This document shows, in pieces, positions 45,413 through 57,812 of a stretch of DNA of 64,000 nt. The stretch spans positions 29,479,237-29,543,236 of the forward strand of contig CM047430.1 of NCBI GenBank assembly GCA_026168455.1, read 5' to 3'. The notes beneath the pieces were generated by a model that saw only the letters and a program-made list of their open reading frames with translations, was not told the DNA's origin and did not search any database. The DNA comes from Theocolax elegans (lineage: Eukaryota; Arthropoda; Insecta; Hymenoptera; Cerocephalidae). Both the position numbers and the translations under genes were made by a program. Position 1 is the first letter of the stretch. Every line of letters starts with the position of its first letter.

Positions 45413-45911
45413 TGATGGCAATCATACTCATACTGTTATACAAATTAATATATAAATTTAGGGAATAAGGAAAAATAATAAAAGTAATAAAATATGAAAT
45501 AATATAAAGTAAGAGAAAAAAAGTTAATAAGGTGTGGTGAATTATTACCTTCTGCTGCTTGTGAGTTTCTCATTTTGAACTCTTCTTGTTGCAATTACCG
45601 GTTCATTGAATAATTACATATAGTTTGAATTATTTGCTTATTTGCTCTGCTTTATTCTCACCACCCTTATTGTTTGGGAAAATTGTCACTTTGGGTTAAT
45701 AAAATACTTCTTATATTCAGCTGCTTTTTAAGAACGGGAACAGGGAAAAAAAACTTTCTTATAACTGTTTGGGTAGGGTCTTAATAGCTATACACATTAA
45801 TTGATCTAATATATAAGCCTTTTGTTTATATATGGAAAAAAAAATTCAAATTATATATATCTTAGCCGCTTGGACTAGGGAAGTGTTATGGGAAGCTTTA
45901 GAGGAGGGAAT
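45413..45911. other. AT-rich spacer between LTR-like end and Gag-like frame
   Basis: No gene recognised. If the LTR is longer than proposed, part of this belongs to it. Confidence 0.4.
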
Positions 45912-46862
45912 TTATTTCCTCTCTCCCATTTTCCTCTGCATCTCCCAGTAGCCGTCTGCGCAGCAAGGACAATTTTTGGAGAAAACTCCCCTCCTCCCGC
46001 AGTTCCTACAGAAAACTGCATTTGGAGAGGGGCAGTTTCTCCAGCTATGTCCCAGCTCCCCGCAATTCCAACATCCCGGGCGACATTCACTCGGGTTGGG
46101 CCGGGACATGCGTGCTTCTGCGGGAATAGTCCCGCACGTCCTTGGGATCGTCCACACGGCAGCAGACTGCGTAGAGATGCTGGGACGGTCCATGAGAGAG
46201 GGGAGGGTCGTTGGGGGCAGTACGGGTTGGGATATCAGGGATGGTAGGGTCGTGGATGTGGATGGTTGGGGTGGGGTGTCTGTAGGGTTTGGGATATTTA
46301 GGGACATAAGGGAAACGGGTTTTGGGAAGGTGGTAGATGGGGAAGCAGGTAGGGGCAAGGGAGCTGTAATGGGTGTGGGTAGGTTGGAAACGGGGCAGGG
46401 AGGGGGCATGTTCACGGGCACATGTACATAAGTATACATGCCCGTGGACGGGTCGAGGACTGGGTGGGAAATGATTGGTTGGGGAAGGAAGCCTGGGATA
46501 TAAAGGGAGGGTGGTTGGGATGGCGGTGTGGAAGTGGCTGTAGGGGTGCTGTAGGGGGTGATGTCCGAGCTGGTAGGAGCTATAGGGGTGAGGGCGGCTA
46601 CTTCCGTTTTCGGTGCTGCTGGGCGGAAGTCAGGGTCGGCGCATAAGTGTCGCCCTCCCCGGACACATCCTCTGGTACCTGGGCAGGTTGTGCGTTGGCC
46701 TGCTCCTGGAGGGGTGTTTGCGGGTTCTTCGGTTAAATTCAATCTTTCGAGGATCCCCTCCAGGTTCTGCCCAGGTCTTCTTAACTCCGTGGGCCGTGGA
46801 GTAAATCGGCCACGCCCTCGGCCTCTCTGCGTCGCTGACGCACGGTTCCCCATTCTTTCCAT
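45912..46862 (-). CDS. Gag-like protein with zinc knuckles, 316 aa, 3' of Gypsy pol
   Basis: A single open minus-strand frame. The N-terminus is Arg/Gly-rich (residues 6-25). A long Pro/Ser/Thr-rich middle (about 80-230) is of low complexity. The C-terminus has a CCHC knuckle, CWNCGELGHSWRNC (about 273-286), and a second imperfect one, CRNCGRRGVFSKNC, with Val in the His position. Zinc knuckles of this kind bind nucleic acid in Gag. No capsid-like region is visible. In strand order it lies downstream of the integrase, where Gag is not expected. It could be a real extra 3' ORF of this Gypsy lineage, or a piece of another copy. GC content is well above the neighbourhood. Confidence 0.6.
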   Translation of the reverse strand: MERMGNRASATQRGRGRGRFTPRPTELRRPGQNLEGILERLNLTEEPANTPPGAGQRTTCPGTRGCVRGGRHLCADPDFRPAAPKTEVAALTPIAPTSSDITPYSTPTATSTPPSQPPSLYIPGFLPQPIISHPVLDPSTGMYTYVHVPVNMPPPCPVSNLPTPITAPLPLPASPSTTFPKPVSLMSLNIPNPTDTPPQPSTSTTLPSLISQPVLPPTTLPSLMDRPSISTQSAAVWTIPRTCGTIPAEARMSRPNPSECRPGCWNCGELGHSWRNCPSPNAVFCRNCGRRGVFSKNCPCCADGYWEMQRKMGERK

Positions 46863-47084
46863 TCTAAGGGAAAATAATTATTCTTATTTCCTAATCTTGC
46901 TTAATACTTACCCGTTGCTATTATCAGGTTTGATTCTTATTATTTGCAAAAATTTACCTACTCAAATTTTATTTCTTTAATTGCCTTTACTAATCTTTCG
47001 GAGTCTACCTCGCTTTTTAGGTGGGTTATTGCTGCTTGGGTGGTTTTGCTGTATATTTTGTGCTATTGGGCGCTACGAAGGGGA

Positions 47085-49493
47085 AGAATGAGTTTTAGGT
47101 GGGTAACGTGTCTAGGAGGGATATAACGCATTAGATCATTTACATAGACTTTTACTCTTCGCTTTGCATCTTCGTCATGTTATACCTTATTGCGTCGACA
47201 TACTCGATCGCCAACTTGGTATTGTACTAGTCTACGTCCTTTATTATAGTGTCTAGCTTGTCTAGCCACTGCTGTGTCTATATGTCTTCTAACAAGATCA
47301 TATATTGCTGGAAGTCTATGTAATCTTTCGATCCATGCTGTTGTATTTGGTGCTGGAGGGGGGTCTGAGGACTCTAGGGGCTTTTGTATAAGGGGTGTTG
47401 GTATCGGGTTTTTGCCAAAATTTAAAAATGCTGGGCTGTATTTAGTTGTAGAGTGGACGACTGTATTGAGAGCGAAGCAGAACTCTCCTAAGTGTCGATC
47501 CCACTCGCGATGATCTTCCTCAATGGAGCTGTTTATCATCGGTTTTAAATTTCTATTTACCCTTTCTACAGGGTTAGCTTGTACAAAATAGGGTGGAATT
47601 AATGATTGTGTAATTCCGTACTGCTGTAATTTCTCTGCAACTTGGCGATTTGCAAATTCTGTCTCATTGTCCGAAATTAGGTATTTGGGACAACCCCATC
47701 TGTTAATGACTAACTCATCGAACGCTTGGAGTACGCTTTTTGCGTCGGCTCGTCTTAACGCTTTCATTTCCACATAACGGGTAAATAAGTCCTCAAAGAC
47801 AATTATGTACCTGAAACCTTGCTTTAATGGTGGTTTCGGTCCCATTATGTCGACTGCTACTACTGTCCAAGGTCCATCTATGTTCCTGCCTTCCATTATT
47901 CCTGCTGGAGCCTGCTGAATGCTCTTATGGGCTTGACACTCTTGACAAGCTCTCACATAATTGCAGGTGTCATAGTATATACCTGGCCAGTAGTAGTAGG
48001 TGGCTAACCTTACATACGTTTTGTCATTTCCCAAATGACCTGCTTGCGGGGTGTAGTGCGCTTCATAGAGAGCTTTCTCTCTATCAGCAGCTGGCAGAAT
48101 TAGCTTCCAAGCATCTAAGTCGGGGACTAATGGGTCTACGAGGGGATTGGGACGGTGTGCGTATAAAAGGTTGTCTTTTATACATAAATCAGGGTACTTT
48201 TGGGGAGATTTTATTACTGCTTGGATTTTCATTTGGTACCAAGGATGTGTTCCATCGAGCCAGTCTGCCTGTCGGATCCTTGATGTTATGAAGCCAGAGA
48301 AGGCTATAGTGGTCTGTTACCACGGTAATCTCTTCGCCTTGAAGGTAACCTTTGAGTCTTTCAATAGACCACAGATCGGCTAAACACTCCTTCTCTGTCA
48401 CCGTATAATTACGTTCCGCTTTACTCAGTGTACGGCTAACGTAATATATAGGGTGTTCTTCACCATTTATTTCTTGGGTAAGCACACCGGCTATAGCATA
48501 GTCGCTAGCATCGGTTTGGAGGGTAAAGGAGAGGGAAAAATCAGGGCGGGCTAAAACAGGGGCTTGGGTAAGTGCTAGCTTCATTTTCTCGAATGCATCC
48601 TGCTGTTCTTGATGCCATTGCCATCTGACATCTTTTCGCGTTAAATAGTTTAACGGTGCTCTGTATTCGGCTAATTTCCCGATAAACCTTGAATACCAAC
48701 CAATTAAGCCAGTAAAACGTCTGAGTTGCTTTAAATTGGTTGGGGCTGGATACTCTAGTGTCGGTCGTATCTTATCTATATTTGTTTTGAGGCCATCCTC
48801 ATTAACAATATATCCTAGATAAGTTACTTCCGCGCAACAGAATTTGGACTTTTCTCTGTTAATTTGTAGATTTACCTTTTTGAGGGCGGTTAGTACTATT
48901 CTTAACCATTTTAAGTGTTCCTCGAAGGTTTTGGCTGTAATAATTATATCGTCCAAATATGCGAATACGTTTGGCTCCCATTCTGGCTTTATGAGCTTGT
49001 CCATCATTTTCTGGAAAATTGCAGGTGCATTCGATAGGCCGTAGGGGACTCGGGTAAACTCAAATAATCCTTTACCGGGAAGTGAAAAGGCTGTAATTTC
49101 GCTGCTTTTTGGTGCTAGAGGGACTTGGTGGTAAGCTTGCGATAAATCAAGCTTACTAATGTAACGACTTTCTCTCAGCTGATCGAGAATGTCGTCCATA
49201 TTTCGCATAAGGTACGCTATTTTCTTGGTAACAGCGTTAACCTGCCGGATATCTATGCAAAAGTGGTATTTTCCGTTTGCTTTCGGAACTATAATTGGGC
49301 AGCTGCACCACGGGCTTTCTGAAGGTTCTATGATACGTTCCTTTAGCATCCGGTCGATTTCCTCGTATCCAGCCTGCAACATCCTCGACGAATAACGGCG
49401 GTTTCGTTGACGAATAGGCTCGGCACCTTGCACATCGATTTTATGGGAATCTAGGTTAGTTACACCTAGCGTTTTTGATGTTGGGGGAATCAT
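47085..49493 (-). pseudogene. Ty3/Gypsy pol: RT, RNase H, integrase (one frameshift, C-terminal deletion)
   Basis: The frame 49493-48189 has RT: KLDLSQAYHQ with Asp116 and the catalytic YLDD at 179-182. RNase H begins FTLQTDASDYAIAG. The frame changes in the overlap 48189-48232. It then runs to 47180 through integrase: H2C2 (HYTPQAGHLG ... CQECQAHK) and the DDE core VAVDIMGP, LISDNETEF, VQANPVERVNR. The frame ends early in VGDRVCRRNKV. A family-like end VYVNDLMRYIPP appears near 47110 in another frame, so a piece is deleted. The 5' side (gag, protease, LTR) is absent: RT starts at the junction with Copia 3' sequence. Confidence 0.92.
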
Positions 49494-49525
49494 CTATTTA
49501 TCAAGATTATAAACTTAAGGAGGCG

Positions 49526-49747
49526 TGTTGTAATATAGTAAGTATTATATTCTTGATTATATACTCAAATTGATACGCAACGATGTCGTACAACGAGAGC
49601 GACCGCATTGCGCATGCCTTGCATCTATAGTTTAAAGCAACTGCCATACTGTATAAACTGTTCGCTCACTCTACGTTCAGATGTAACGTCATCGGAAAAT
49701 TTTTCAATTGACGAAATTTTAATCTTATTACCGGACTCCACCTAACA
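49526..49747 (+). repeat. Copia 3' LTR (222 bp) of the split second Copia
   Basis: Starts TGTTGTAATATAG after the purine run aaggaggcg and ends ccacctaaca, with TG...CA ends in the style of the other Copia (TGTTG...CAACA). The matching 5' LTR is not in the window. Linking it to the fragment at 43225-44527 is inference. Confidence 0.6.
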
Positions 49748-50682
49748 ATATAATCATTCAAGAGGGTCGGTGAACGAGCCTCTCGGTGATCCTTCCACCT
49801 GACCATAAGGCAATAAACTATTAGCCGCTCGGCCTCGGTAACTTGCCGAAAATCCGAACCTGTCACGTTTGCCTTATTTCCATGCATTTTCATGCGCCTG
49901 CGCAAATTTACGTTAGCCCGAATGTTCACTTGCTAAAAACGAATGTAGCAATAAAACAGCTATTAAATGTTTCAAAGAAGAGTGAATCTTCCGAGCTACG
50001 TTGCCAGATATAATTTTTCTTTAGTTTAACAAATATATTTACGTGTATACATATATTTAATTATAAGAATAACAAATATACGCATGTTAGCGTTTGTATG
50101 TGTGCATGTATATAAAATGACATTTCGTGTACGAATGTATATGCATATGAATATGTATGTATATATTTGTATAATCAGCTACAAATAAAATCCGGTATCA
50201 ATTAAATATGGTAAAAATGAAAAAAATGGTATTTTTACTTATATTATTAGTTAATATAAACTAAATAATTTAGCCATGAAATAAATAAAATTATTTTTAA
50301 GAGAATAAAATGCATTGAGAACCCCCGTAATAGAAAAAATTATCAACACTGTAAATCCTCAAGAAAATTCCGAAGGAAGCAAGCGCGACATTTTCCCAGG
50401 CCCTTACACATCTGTGTACACTTCAAAAAAATCGTTGTGCATTTGGAAATCATAAACTCATCAAATTTACAACTTTTCGTAGAACACTCAAACTTTCTCT
50501 TGTGCGTCTTAGGAAAGACAGTTTTTTTTTCTATATAGGCTATATCTTAAGACCTTTGGTCAATATCGACGCACAACTACGCATTTTCAGGCGATACATG
50601 TTTTTCGTTATGTACGCCTAGATAGAAAAAGAGATGTTGCATGTGTTTTTCTCATGATGTACAAATTGTTCGAAATATATAT
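49748..50682. other. No gene recognised
   Basis: Moderately AT-rich sequence with a T(A/G)-rich patch near 50040-50180. Open frames are short and without similarity I recognise. Confidence 0.4.
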
Positions 50683-51677
50683 GGGGTATTCCACGTGAAG
50701 TGGTCCGATCAAAATTTTAAAATGCACCAAATTTTGGGTACACTTTGCAAATGTTTTTCAGAATACAGAAAAAAATTTTTAGGTACTGGAATCTATTTGC
50801 TCAAAAGTTATTCTAACCTCAAAAGTGAATTTTTCCATATTTTTTTCAACACCAGCTGGGTTTACCGCTATATAACTCAAAATCTATCAACTTTTACTAT
50901 AGAACATTATATGTAACATTCGTTGCTAATTATATCTAGAATTTATTCTTCTGGGTTAGAATTTCTAATCTCAAGGTCAATGTTACATAAACTACATGTC
51001 AATATTCAACTTGAAAAAAGTGCAAGTGCGCCACCTTTGATTTTTTCATCCAAAAGTCTGAAAGAAAGCTTGGAGCAATACCTTTCAAATGGTCTGTAGC
51101 ATTTTTATGGCCTCCTATTCTGTAAAAAGTTATGACAATTTAAAGAAACACGAAATTTTTTTAAAAATTTAAATGGAAATTACCATGTTAATTTTTGTGA
51201 ATTTTTTGTCTTTCTTTAAATTGTCATAACTTTTTACAGAATTACAGGCCATAAAAATGCTGCAGACCATTTGAAAGGTATTGCTCCAAGCTTTCTTTTA
51301 GACTTTTGGATGAAAAAATCAAAGGTGGCGCACTTGCACTTTTTTCAAGTTGAATATTGACATGTAGTTTATGTAACATTGACCTTGAGATTAGAAATTC
51401 TAACCCAGAAAAATAAATTCTAGATATAATTAGCAACGAATGTTACATATAATGTTCTATAGTAAAAGTTGATAGATTTTGAGTTATATAGCGGTAAACC
51501 CAGCTGGTGTTGAAAAAAATATGGAAAAATTCACTTTTTGAGGTTAGAATAACTTTTGAGCAAATAGATTCCAGTACCTAAAAATTTTTTTCTGTATTCT
51601 GAAAAACATTTGCAAAGTGTACCCAAAATTTGGTGCATTTTAAAATTTTGATCGGACCACTTCACGTGGAATACCCC
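50683..51677. mobile_element. Foldback palindrome, family B, copy 3
   Basis: 995 bp, nearly identical to 31607-32601, with the same GGGG/CCCC ends next to TATATA. Arms meet near 51180-51190. Confidence 0.9.
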
Positions 51678-51689
51678 ATATATATATAT

Positions 51690-52940
51690 ATATATTGTAA
51701 TACGACGTGAAATAATATTTCATATAAGCCCTTATTTTTTTTAACAACATTTATATGCACTTGTACACAAACACCTTTCAATTTTACAATGGATTCAAAT
51801 CAATGCTAATTTAAAGCGAGTATTAACTAACCAATTAAGTATATTTTATTTTTACTCGTTAGTTCCTTTCTAATTTGATGCTTATGTATATTTAATTTTT
51901 ATGCAACAAAAATAAGAATAAGTGTTTAACATTTGAGTAATAATTGTATCAAGATAGCGAATAAATTTGTCGATTTTTACTTTGAATTGAGTTAAATTAA
52001 TTTCAATCAATTTCATTTCATTTCTGTTACATGTAAAAACCAAATTCTGTATTTGGTAATAACAATTATTATATACATAAACAATCTTATTTTTAATAGA
52101 ATTTATTTTAATATTATACATATTTTTATATATACATTTACATATATATATGAATTATTATTAGGCTGATAATTAAAATCAATTTTTATATATTACTCTT
52201 AGAATTTTATACTTCAAATAAATTCTTTTTCACTAAAAATAAAATTCATTTAGATTATAATTAAAATCTTTAATTTCAGTAAATTATTACTGAATAGAAT
52301 ATTCTAATTTTTTGTACTTAGTCATTTAGATAAAATAATTCATATATTTACTAACATTTAGCTTATTACAGCGCATACATACACCAATAAAATTACTAAC
52401 AATACTAGTTTAATTTTACACTATTGTCTTTAACAAGTAGTTTTAAGTAACTGTTTTGCGGTTTAAAAAAATGTATATTACGATATTTTCTTCTTTTATG
52501 ATAAATGTGCAATTTATGTTCATAAAAATTAAGATTTTTAATAATGGATAATCTGTCAAAACTTAAAGACAAAAATCTCACATCTTTTTATAACATTAAC
52601 ATAAAAACGTCAATTCTATGTATAAAATCTCTATGTTTCTATTAATACAATTAAATATAACAATTTTTACTTAAACTCATTGTTTTTATCGTATTTAAAT
52701 AAATATTTTCATCTATATCATTTATTTAAAAAAAATGTTCTCGGTATATTAATATTAATTTTTGTCAATAAACGAAACATGTAATATTACTTTAATTTCT
52801 GACAGTTCAACGTTTATTATTATTAATCACCAAAAATTTAATAGTTAAGTGCAATATAATTAAGTAGTTTTATAATTATATAGTTTTATATAAACTCTCA
52901 CGCAAAAGTATAAAAAATTATATAATTTTACTATATACTC
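51690..52940. other. AT-rich, no gene seen
   Basis: About 1.25 kb of strongly AT-rich sequence after a (TA)n tract. No open frame of note, no repeat and no terminus identified. Confidence 0.45.
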
Positions 52941-54104
52941 TGTAAGAGCGAGAGAGAGAACAACAGTAGACAAAGACAGAAGATCAGAGAGAGACAGCAT
53001 GATTTTAAACAAGGATAGAAACTAGAAAAGGACAGCATGTGTTTAGAAAGAGATAGAAAACCCCCACCTACGCTACCTCCTACCCCCGGTCAGGGGATGT
53101 GTCAAACTAGTCAACGACCCAATGACACACTGTCAAAAAGACTCCACCCACGCTTCAAGGGCAGGCGTTGACCTTTTGAACCTATTAGGTTCAGTCATAC
53201 ACCCAGGCATCGATCAATATCCAATGACATCGATCGATAATTTCGGGACCATTTTCCAGCAGAGAGGGAAAGAAAATCACCGCCCTAACGAAAGCCTTAA
53301 AAAGCAGCCCTCCACCCTCGCAAGAGCAGTCACGCAAAACAAATCTTCAATTCTACAAGTCAAAATCACGTCAAAATCTTCGGACATATACTACAAGTCA
53401 AAGTCACGCCGAAATCTTCGGACATATACTACAAGTCAAAGTCACGCCGAAATCTTCGGACATATACTACAAACCAAAGTCACGCCGAAATCTTCGGACA
53501 TAATTCCTTTATTCTGCCAGTCAGATCCGCAACGGTATTCACCAACGAATTAACAGAGAGGACAACCAGCATCATCAACGACCATCAACCTCCAAGGGGA
53601 TTTAGTCTTTCTCTGTCTCTCTCTCTCTCTCGTTCACACTCAATTATACAAGTAAGTTTACCCTGTTTGTAAAGAAACTTAATTAAAATAAAAAAATTAT
53701 AAACAGGATAATTACATGTAATATATACTTTTATCTTTTCTTCTTCTTATTGTTGTCAATTATATATATACATATTTCTTTCAATAAAAATATATAAATA
53801 TATTTGCAAAAGGGAGGATTTGGCCTATACAGTGTGCTAAAGTCCTCCTTCAAATAGTAACAAGGTCCTGACAGTGAATGGAAGAGTATGGTGTGAAGCC
53901 GATAAAGCATTCCACATACTCAGAAATTTATCTGTTAGCACTCTGTCCTCCTCACTAGGGACAGAGAGCGAATAGGATATATACGTATACACACAAGCAA
54001 TCCTGTGCTAGTGGATGTTAACTCATCCAGGCACAAATAATAATATTTTCATTTTATTTGTTTAAATTAACATATTTGTTTTAAACGTCCATTTGGACGT
54101 TACA
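52941..54104 (+). repeat. LTR-like, GC-richer region (unconfirmed)
   Basis: Candidate ends TGTAAGAGCGAG and tttggacgttaca give TG...CA. There is a TATA-like ccttaaaaagcagc near 53300 and a CT-rich tract near 53610-53630. No target duplication was found (actc versus caga), so it would be part of an element rather than a solo LTR. The 143-codon frame inside is not taken as a gene. Confidence 0.35.
53353..53504. repeat. 38-bp tandem repeat, four copies
   Basis: Units ctacaagtcaaagtcacgcc-gaaatcttcggacatata start at 53353, 53391, 53429 and 53467; the first and last are slightly diverged. Confidence 0.9.
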
Positions 54105-54145
54105 CAGACTCCGGTGTAAGTGTGTCGCCGACTACGGCTATTGCC

Positions 54146-54149
<4 letters not shown>

Positions 54150-54186
<37 letters not shown>
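54150..54186. repeat. (TA)n microsatellite
   Basis: An uninterrupted TA dinucleotide run between the LTR-like region and the foldback transposon. Confidence 0.9.
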
Positions 54187-54190
<4 letters not shown>

Positions 54191-54280
54191 CTTAGTTAAT
54201 TATATCATTGTTAACATTAACCTCAATTGAAATAAAATGAATTTATCGTTCGGTGATATGTATATGTGTCAAGTATATAA

Positions 54281-54722
54281 TATCGGTCTCTCCGAACTAA
54301 ATGCTTTATTTTAGAATAAAGCAGGCCTATCGTACTCTTTGTCCACTATGGTTGGTGGAATTTCCCAGAGCACGGCCTTTTAAAATAATTAAAGGCGTTT
54401 CGTCCTTGATCTCCAGCTTGGTTTTTCCCACCACCAGATGGAGACGACTATCTCTCTACACTCGTTGGAGAGATTGTCGTCTCTTTTCTATATATATAGC
54501 CGCAGAATATCTTGCTGGCGTCGCGTTTCATCTTGCGACAGGCGTCTAAGGTAAGATCTCCAGTTCCTTACTGAGGAGTCCAAGCTGGATATCGAGGACT
54601 AAACGCCTTTAATTATTTTAAAAGGCCGTGCTCTGGGAAATTCGACCAACCATAGTGGACAAAGAGTACAATAGGCCTGCTTTATTCTAAAATAAAGCAT
54701 TTAGTTCGGAGAGACCGATATT
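54281..54722. mobile_element. Small inverted-repeat element, about 442 bp
   Basis: Arms of roughly 145 bp start tatcggtctctccgaactaa and end with the inverse. They contain accatagtggacaaagagta in inverse orientation. The unpaired centre includes an internal hairpin (agacgactatctctc against its inverse). It interrupts the left end of the foldback transposon. One arm is duplicated again at 56848 by the tandem duplication. Confidence 0.75.
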
Positions 54723-54749
54723 ATCGTCGCCTCCGAATAAAAACATTCT

Positions 54750-54978
54750 AACTCAGAAATCGCTTGGAAAATACGTTAACTCAGAATTCGCTTGGAGAAC
54801 ACGTTAACTCAAATTCGCTTGGAGAACACGTTAACTCAGAAATCGCTTGGAGAACATGTTAACTCAGAAATCGCTTGGAAAACACGTTAACTCAAAATTC
54901 GCTTGGACAACACGTTAACTCAAAAATCGCTTGGAGAAGACTTTAACTCAAAAGTTGCTTGAAGAACACGTTAATTCA
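54750..54978. repeat. 28-bp subrepeats, left arm
   Basis: About eight units of the form aactcagaattcgcttggag-aacacgtt. The same array recurs at about 56955-57185 in the duplicate and inverted at 60800-61090, where about ten units are present. Confidence 0.92.
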
Positions 54979-55503
54979 GAGGATGATTTTGGCGCCTCGA
55001 TTTAAGTTGGCACCACTACCAAAAATTTTAACAGTTCAAGAATAAATAAAAAACTTTCAAATATTTATACACGTATTTTTTTTTTAATTTCTCTAAACGT
55101 TCTTATTATACACTAATGCGTTCTCCTAAAAAAGGTGGAAAATTCTTTAAATATTTAGAAAATCGTAGAAATTAGTGTTTTCGATAACTTTATGAAATCG
55201 ATATTTATACGGGCTCTCCATAAATGTGTAAAAGTACATAAATTTATTCTACTATAAAATATAGTACACAGGTGTATATTCTCTCAGATAAAAGTTGTCG
55301 CCTCAGCATAAGCGAGGATAATAATATAATTCATTTGAGGGGATTATCGGATATTACTCCAGAAGTGTAAATAAAACTATTCACCCTGTTCACTTTGATA
55401 ATAGCTTACTTAATTAAATGAATTTCTAAATTAATTCAATGCTGTTAAATTTTGTATTAATTAACTTAAATAATGAATTTAATTTTGACTTAATTATAAT
55501 ATA

Positions 55504-55522
55504 TATGTGTGTGTGTGTGTGT

Positions 55523-55609
<87 letters not shown>
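55504..55609. repeat. (TG)n microsatellite with LINE poly(A) tail, copy 1
   Basis: A TG dinucleotide run is followed by about 32 T. On the minus strand this is LINE 3' end, poly(A), then (CA)n, meaning an insertion in an AC-type microsatellite. Protein-like frames of Cys-Val repeats here are artefacts. Confidence 0.9.
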
Positions 55610-56850
55610 CCGAAGAGGTGGAGAAATGCTTAATGCACCATGACTGGAGCCATGCGAGACTCCCCGTGTGTGGGACTCTCCTACCGAAGGATGTCGATAG
55701 GCATACCCACTAAAACTCCACCTCTTTTCTTACCTTTATTCCCCCGCGGAAACCGCCGCAAGGCATTACTTCGCGGGGGAGGCACGGCTAGATTAGCCCA
55801 CTACTGTTGCTATCGCAACTCCTGTCTCCTCTTCTCTTCTGATGAGACCCAGCCTGTCCACTACGGACGTACAGAGGGTCACTACCGCGTTCCATCCCTC
55901 CTGGGAGTCAAGCAGGCACGCCCCGATGCCCTCAGGGGTGAGGGGACCGCTCCAAGTGACTTGAAACTGGTCCCGTTCCTCCCTGAAACGAGGACACCAT
56001 AAGAGGACGTGTTCCACGTCTTCGTCCACCCCTGGACAAGCCGGGCACTCTGCGCTGCCGTAGACCCCTATACGAAATAGGTAGCTACGGAAGCATCCGT
56101 GCCCGGTCAGCACCTGGGTAAGCTGGAAACTGACGAAGCCGTGTTTCCTGCTCGCCCACTCCTGGATCCGCGGGATTATGCGGTAGGTCCAGCGGCCGTC
56201 CCTGGCTGAGTCCCATCTCCGCTGCCACTCCTCTACGGTCCGCAATGACCATCGGTTATGGCAGCGATTCTCTTCTACGCGTCGCCCACCCTCACGGTGT
56301 CTTTCAGCTCTCTCGGCTGCCAGGAGGTCGAAGGGGGCGGTCCCCGCGATCACCGAGAGCGCAATGTCAGATACGGTTCGGTACGCCCGGGCCACCCTTA
56401 GCGCAGCTATCCTGCAGGCTCTCTGACACGGAGCACCAAAGCTCTTGTGCCTGTTCAGGGCATCAGCCCAGATAGGAGCTCCGTATAAAATTACGGAGCT
56501 CACCACCGAGGCAAGGAGAGACCTTCGCGGTTGCTGGGGTCCCCCGATGTTGGGCATGATGCCCGCCAGCGCACGGGCCACCCTTGCCGCCTTTGAGCCC
56601 GCGTTCGCGAGATGGTGTTTGAACGACAGCCGCGCGTCTAGTGTGACCCCTAAATACTTCAAGGTTTTCACCGACCGTATCCGTTCTTTACCTACCGTGA
56701 AGGTGGCGGTCCTCTCCTTTTTTGTGCGAGAGATGAGCACCGCCTCCGTTTTTTCCGCCGCCAGACTAAGTCCGTGGTCTCTCAACCAAGTGGCGACCAC
56801 TTCTATAGAGACGTCTCCGAGATATTCGATCTCTTCGACACTCTTTGCGA
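55610..56850 (-). pseudogene. R1-clade LINE ORF2, 3' part (copy 1)
   Basis: Minus-strand frame from the RT thumb to the C-terminus: KTLKYLGVTLDARLSF, a long Ala/Arg-rich region, and the Cys-His motif CPACPGVDEDVEHVLLWCPRF (C-x2-C-x8-H-x4-C). The stop is at 55793. A GC-rich 3' UTR of about 180 bp follows and runs into the poly(A). The upstream RT is missing because copy 1 is cut at the duplication joint. Confidence 0.9.
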
Positions 56851-57707
56851 CCAACCATAGTGGACAAAGAGTACAATAGGCCTGCTTTATTCTAAAATAA
56901 AGCATTTAGTTCGGAGAGACCGATATTATCGTCGCCTCCGAATAAAAACATTCTAACTCAGAAATCGCTTGGAAAATACGTTAACTCAGAATTCGCTTGG
57001 AGAACACGTTAACTCAAAATTCGCTTGGAGAACACGTTAACTCAGAAATCGCTTGGAGAACATGTTAACTCAGAAATCGCTTGGAAAACACGTTAACTCA
57101 AAATTCGCTTGGACAACACGTTAACTCAAAAATCGCTTGGAGAAGACTTTAACTCAAAAGTTGCTTGAAGAACACGTTAATTCAGAGGATGATTTTTGGC
57201 GCCTCGATTTAAGTTGGCACCACTACCAAAAATTTTTAACAGTTCAAGAATAAATAAAAAACTTTCAAATATTTATACACGTATTTTTTTTTTAATTTCT
57301 CTAAACGTTCTTATTATACACTAATGCGTTCTCCTAAAAAGGTGGAAAATTCTTTAAATATTTAAGAAAATCGTAGAAATTAGTGTTTTCGATAACTTTA
57401 TGAAATCGATATTTATACGGGCTCTCCATAAATGTGTAAAAGTACATAAATTTATTTCTACTATAAAATATAGTACACAGGTGTATATTCTCTCAGATAA
57501 AAGTTGTCGCCTCAGCATAAGCGAGGATAATAATATAATTCATTTGAGGGGATTATCGGATATTACTCCAGAAGTGTAAATAAAACTATTCACCCTGTTC
57601 ACTTTGATAATAGCTTACTTAATTAAATGAATTTCTAAATTAATTCAATGCTGTTAAATTTTGTATTAATTAACTTAAATAATGAATTTAATTTTGACTT
57701 AATTATA

Positions 57708-57713
<6 letters not shown>

Positions 57714-57772
<59 letters not shown>

Positions 57773-57812
57773 GTGTGTGTGTGTTTTTTTTTTTTTTTTT
57801 TTTTTTTTTTTT
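57714..57812. repeat. (TG)n microsatellite with LINE poly(A) tail, copy 2
   Basis: Duplicate of 55504-55609 with different TG and T run lengths. Confidence 0.9.

Noticed and set aside
45888..46980. Plus-strand frames of up to 151 codons
   Set aside because: They are opposite-strand shadows of the GC-rich zinc-knuckle ORF.
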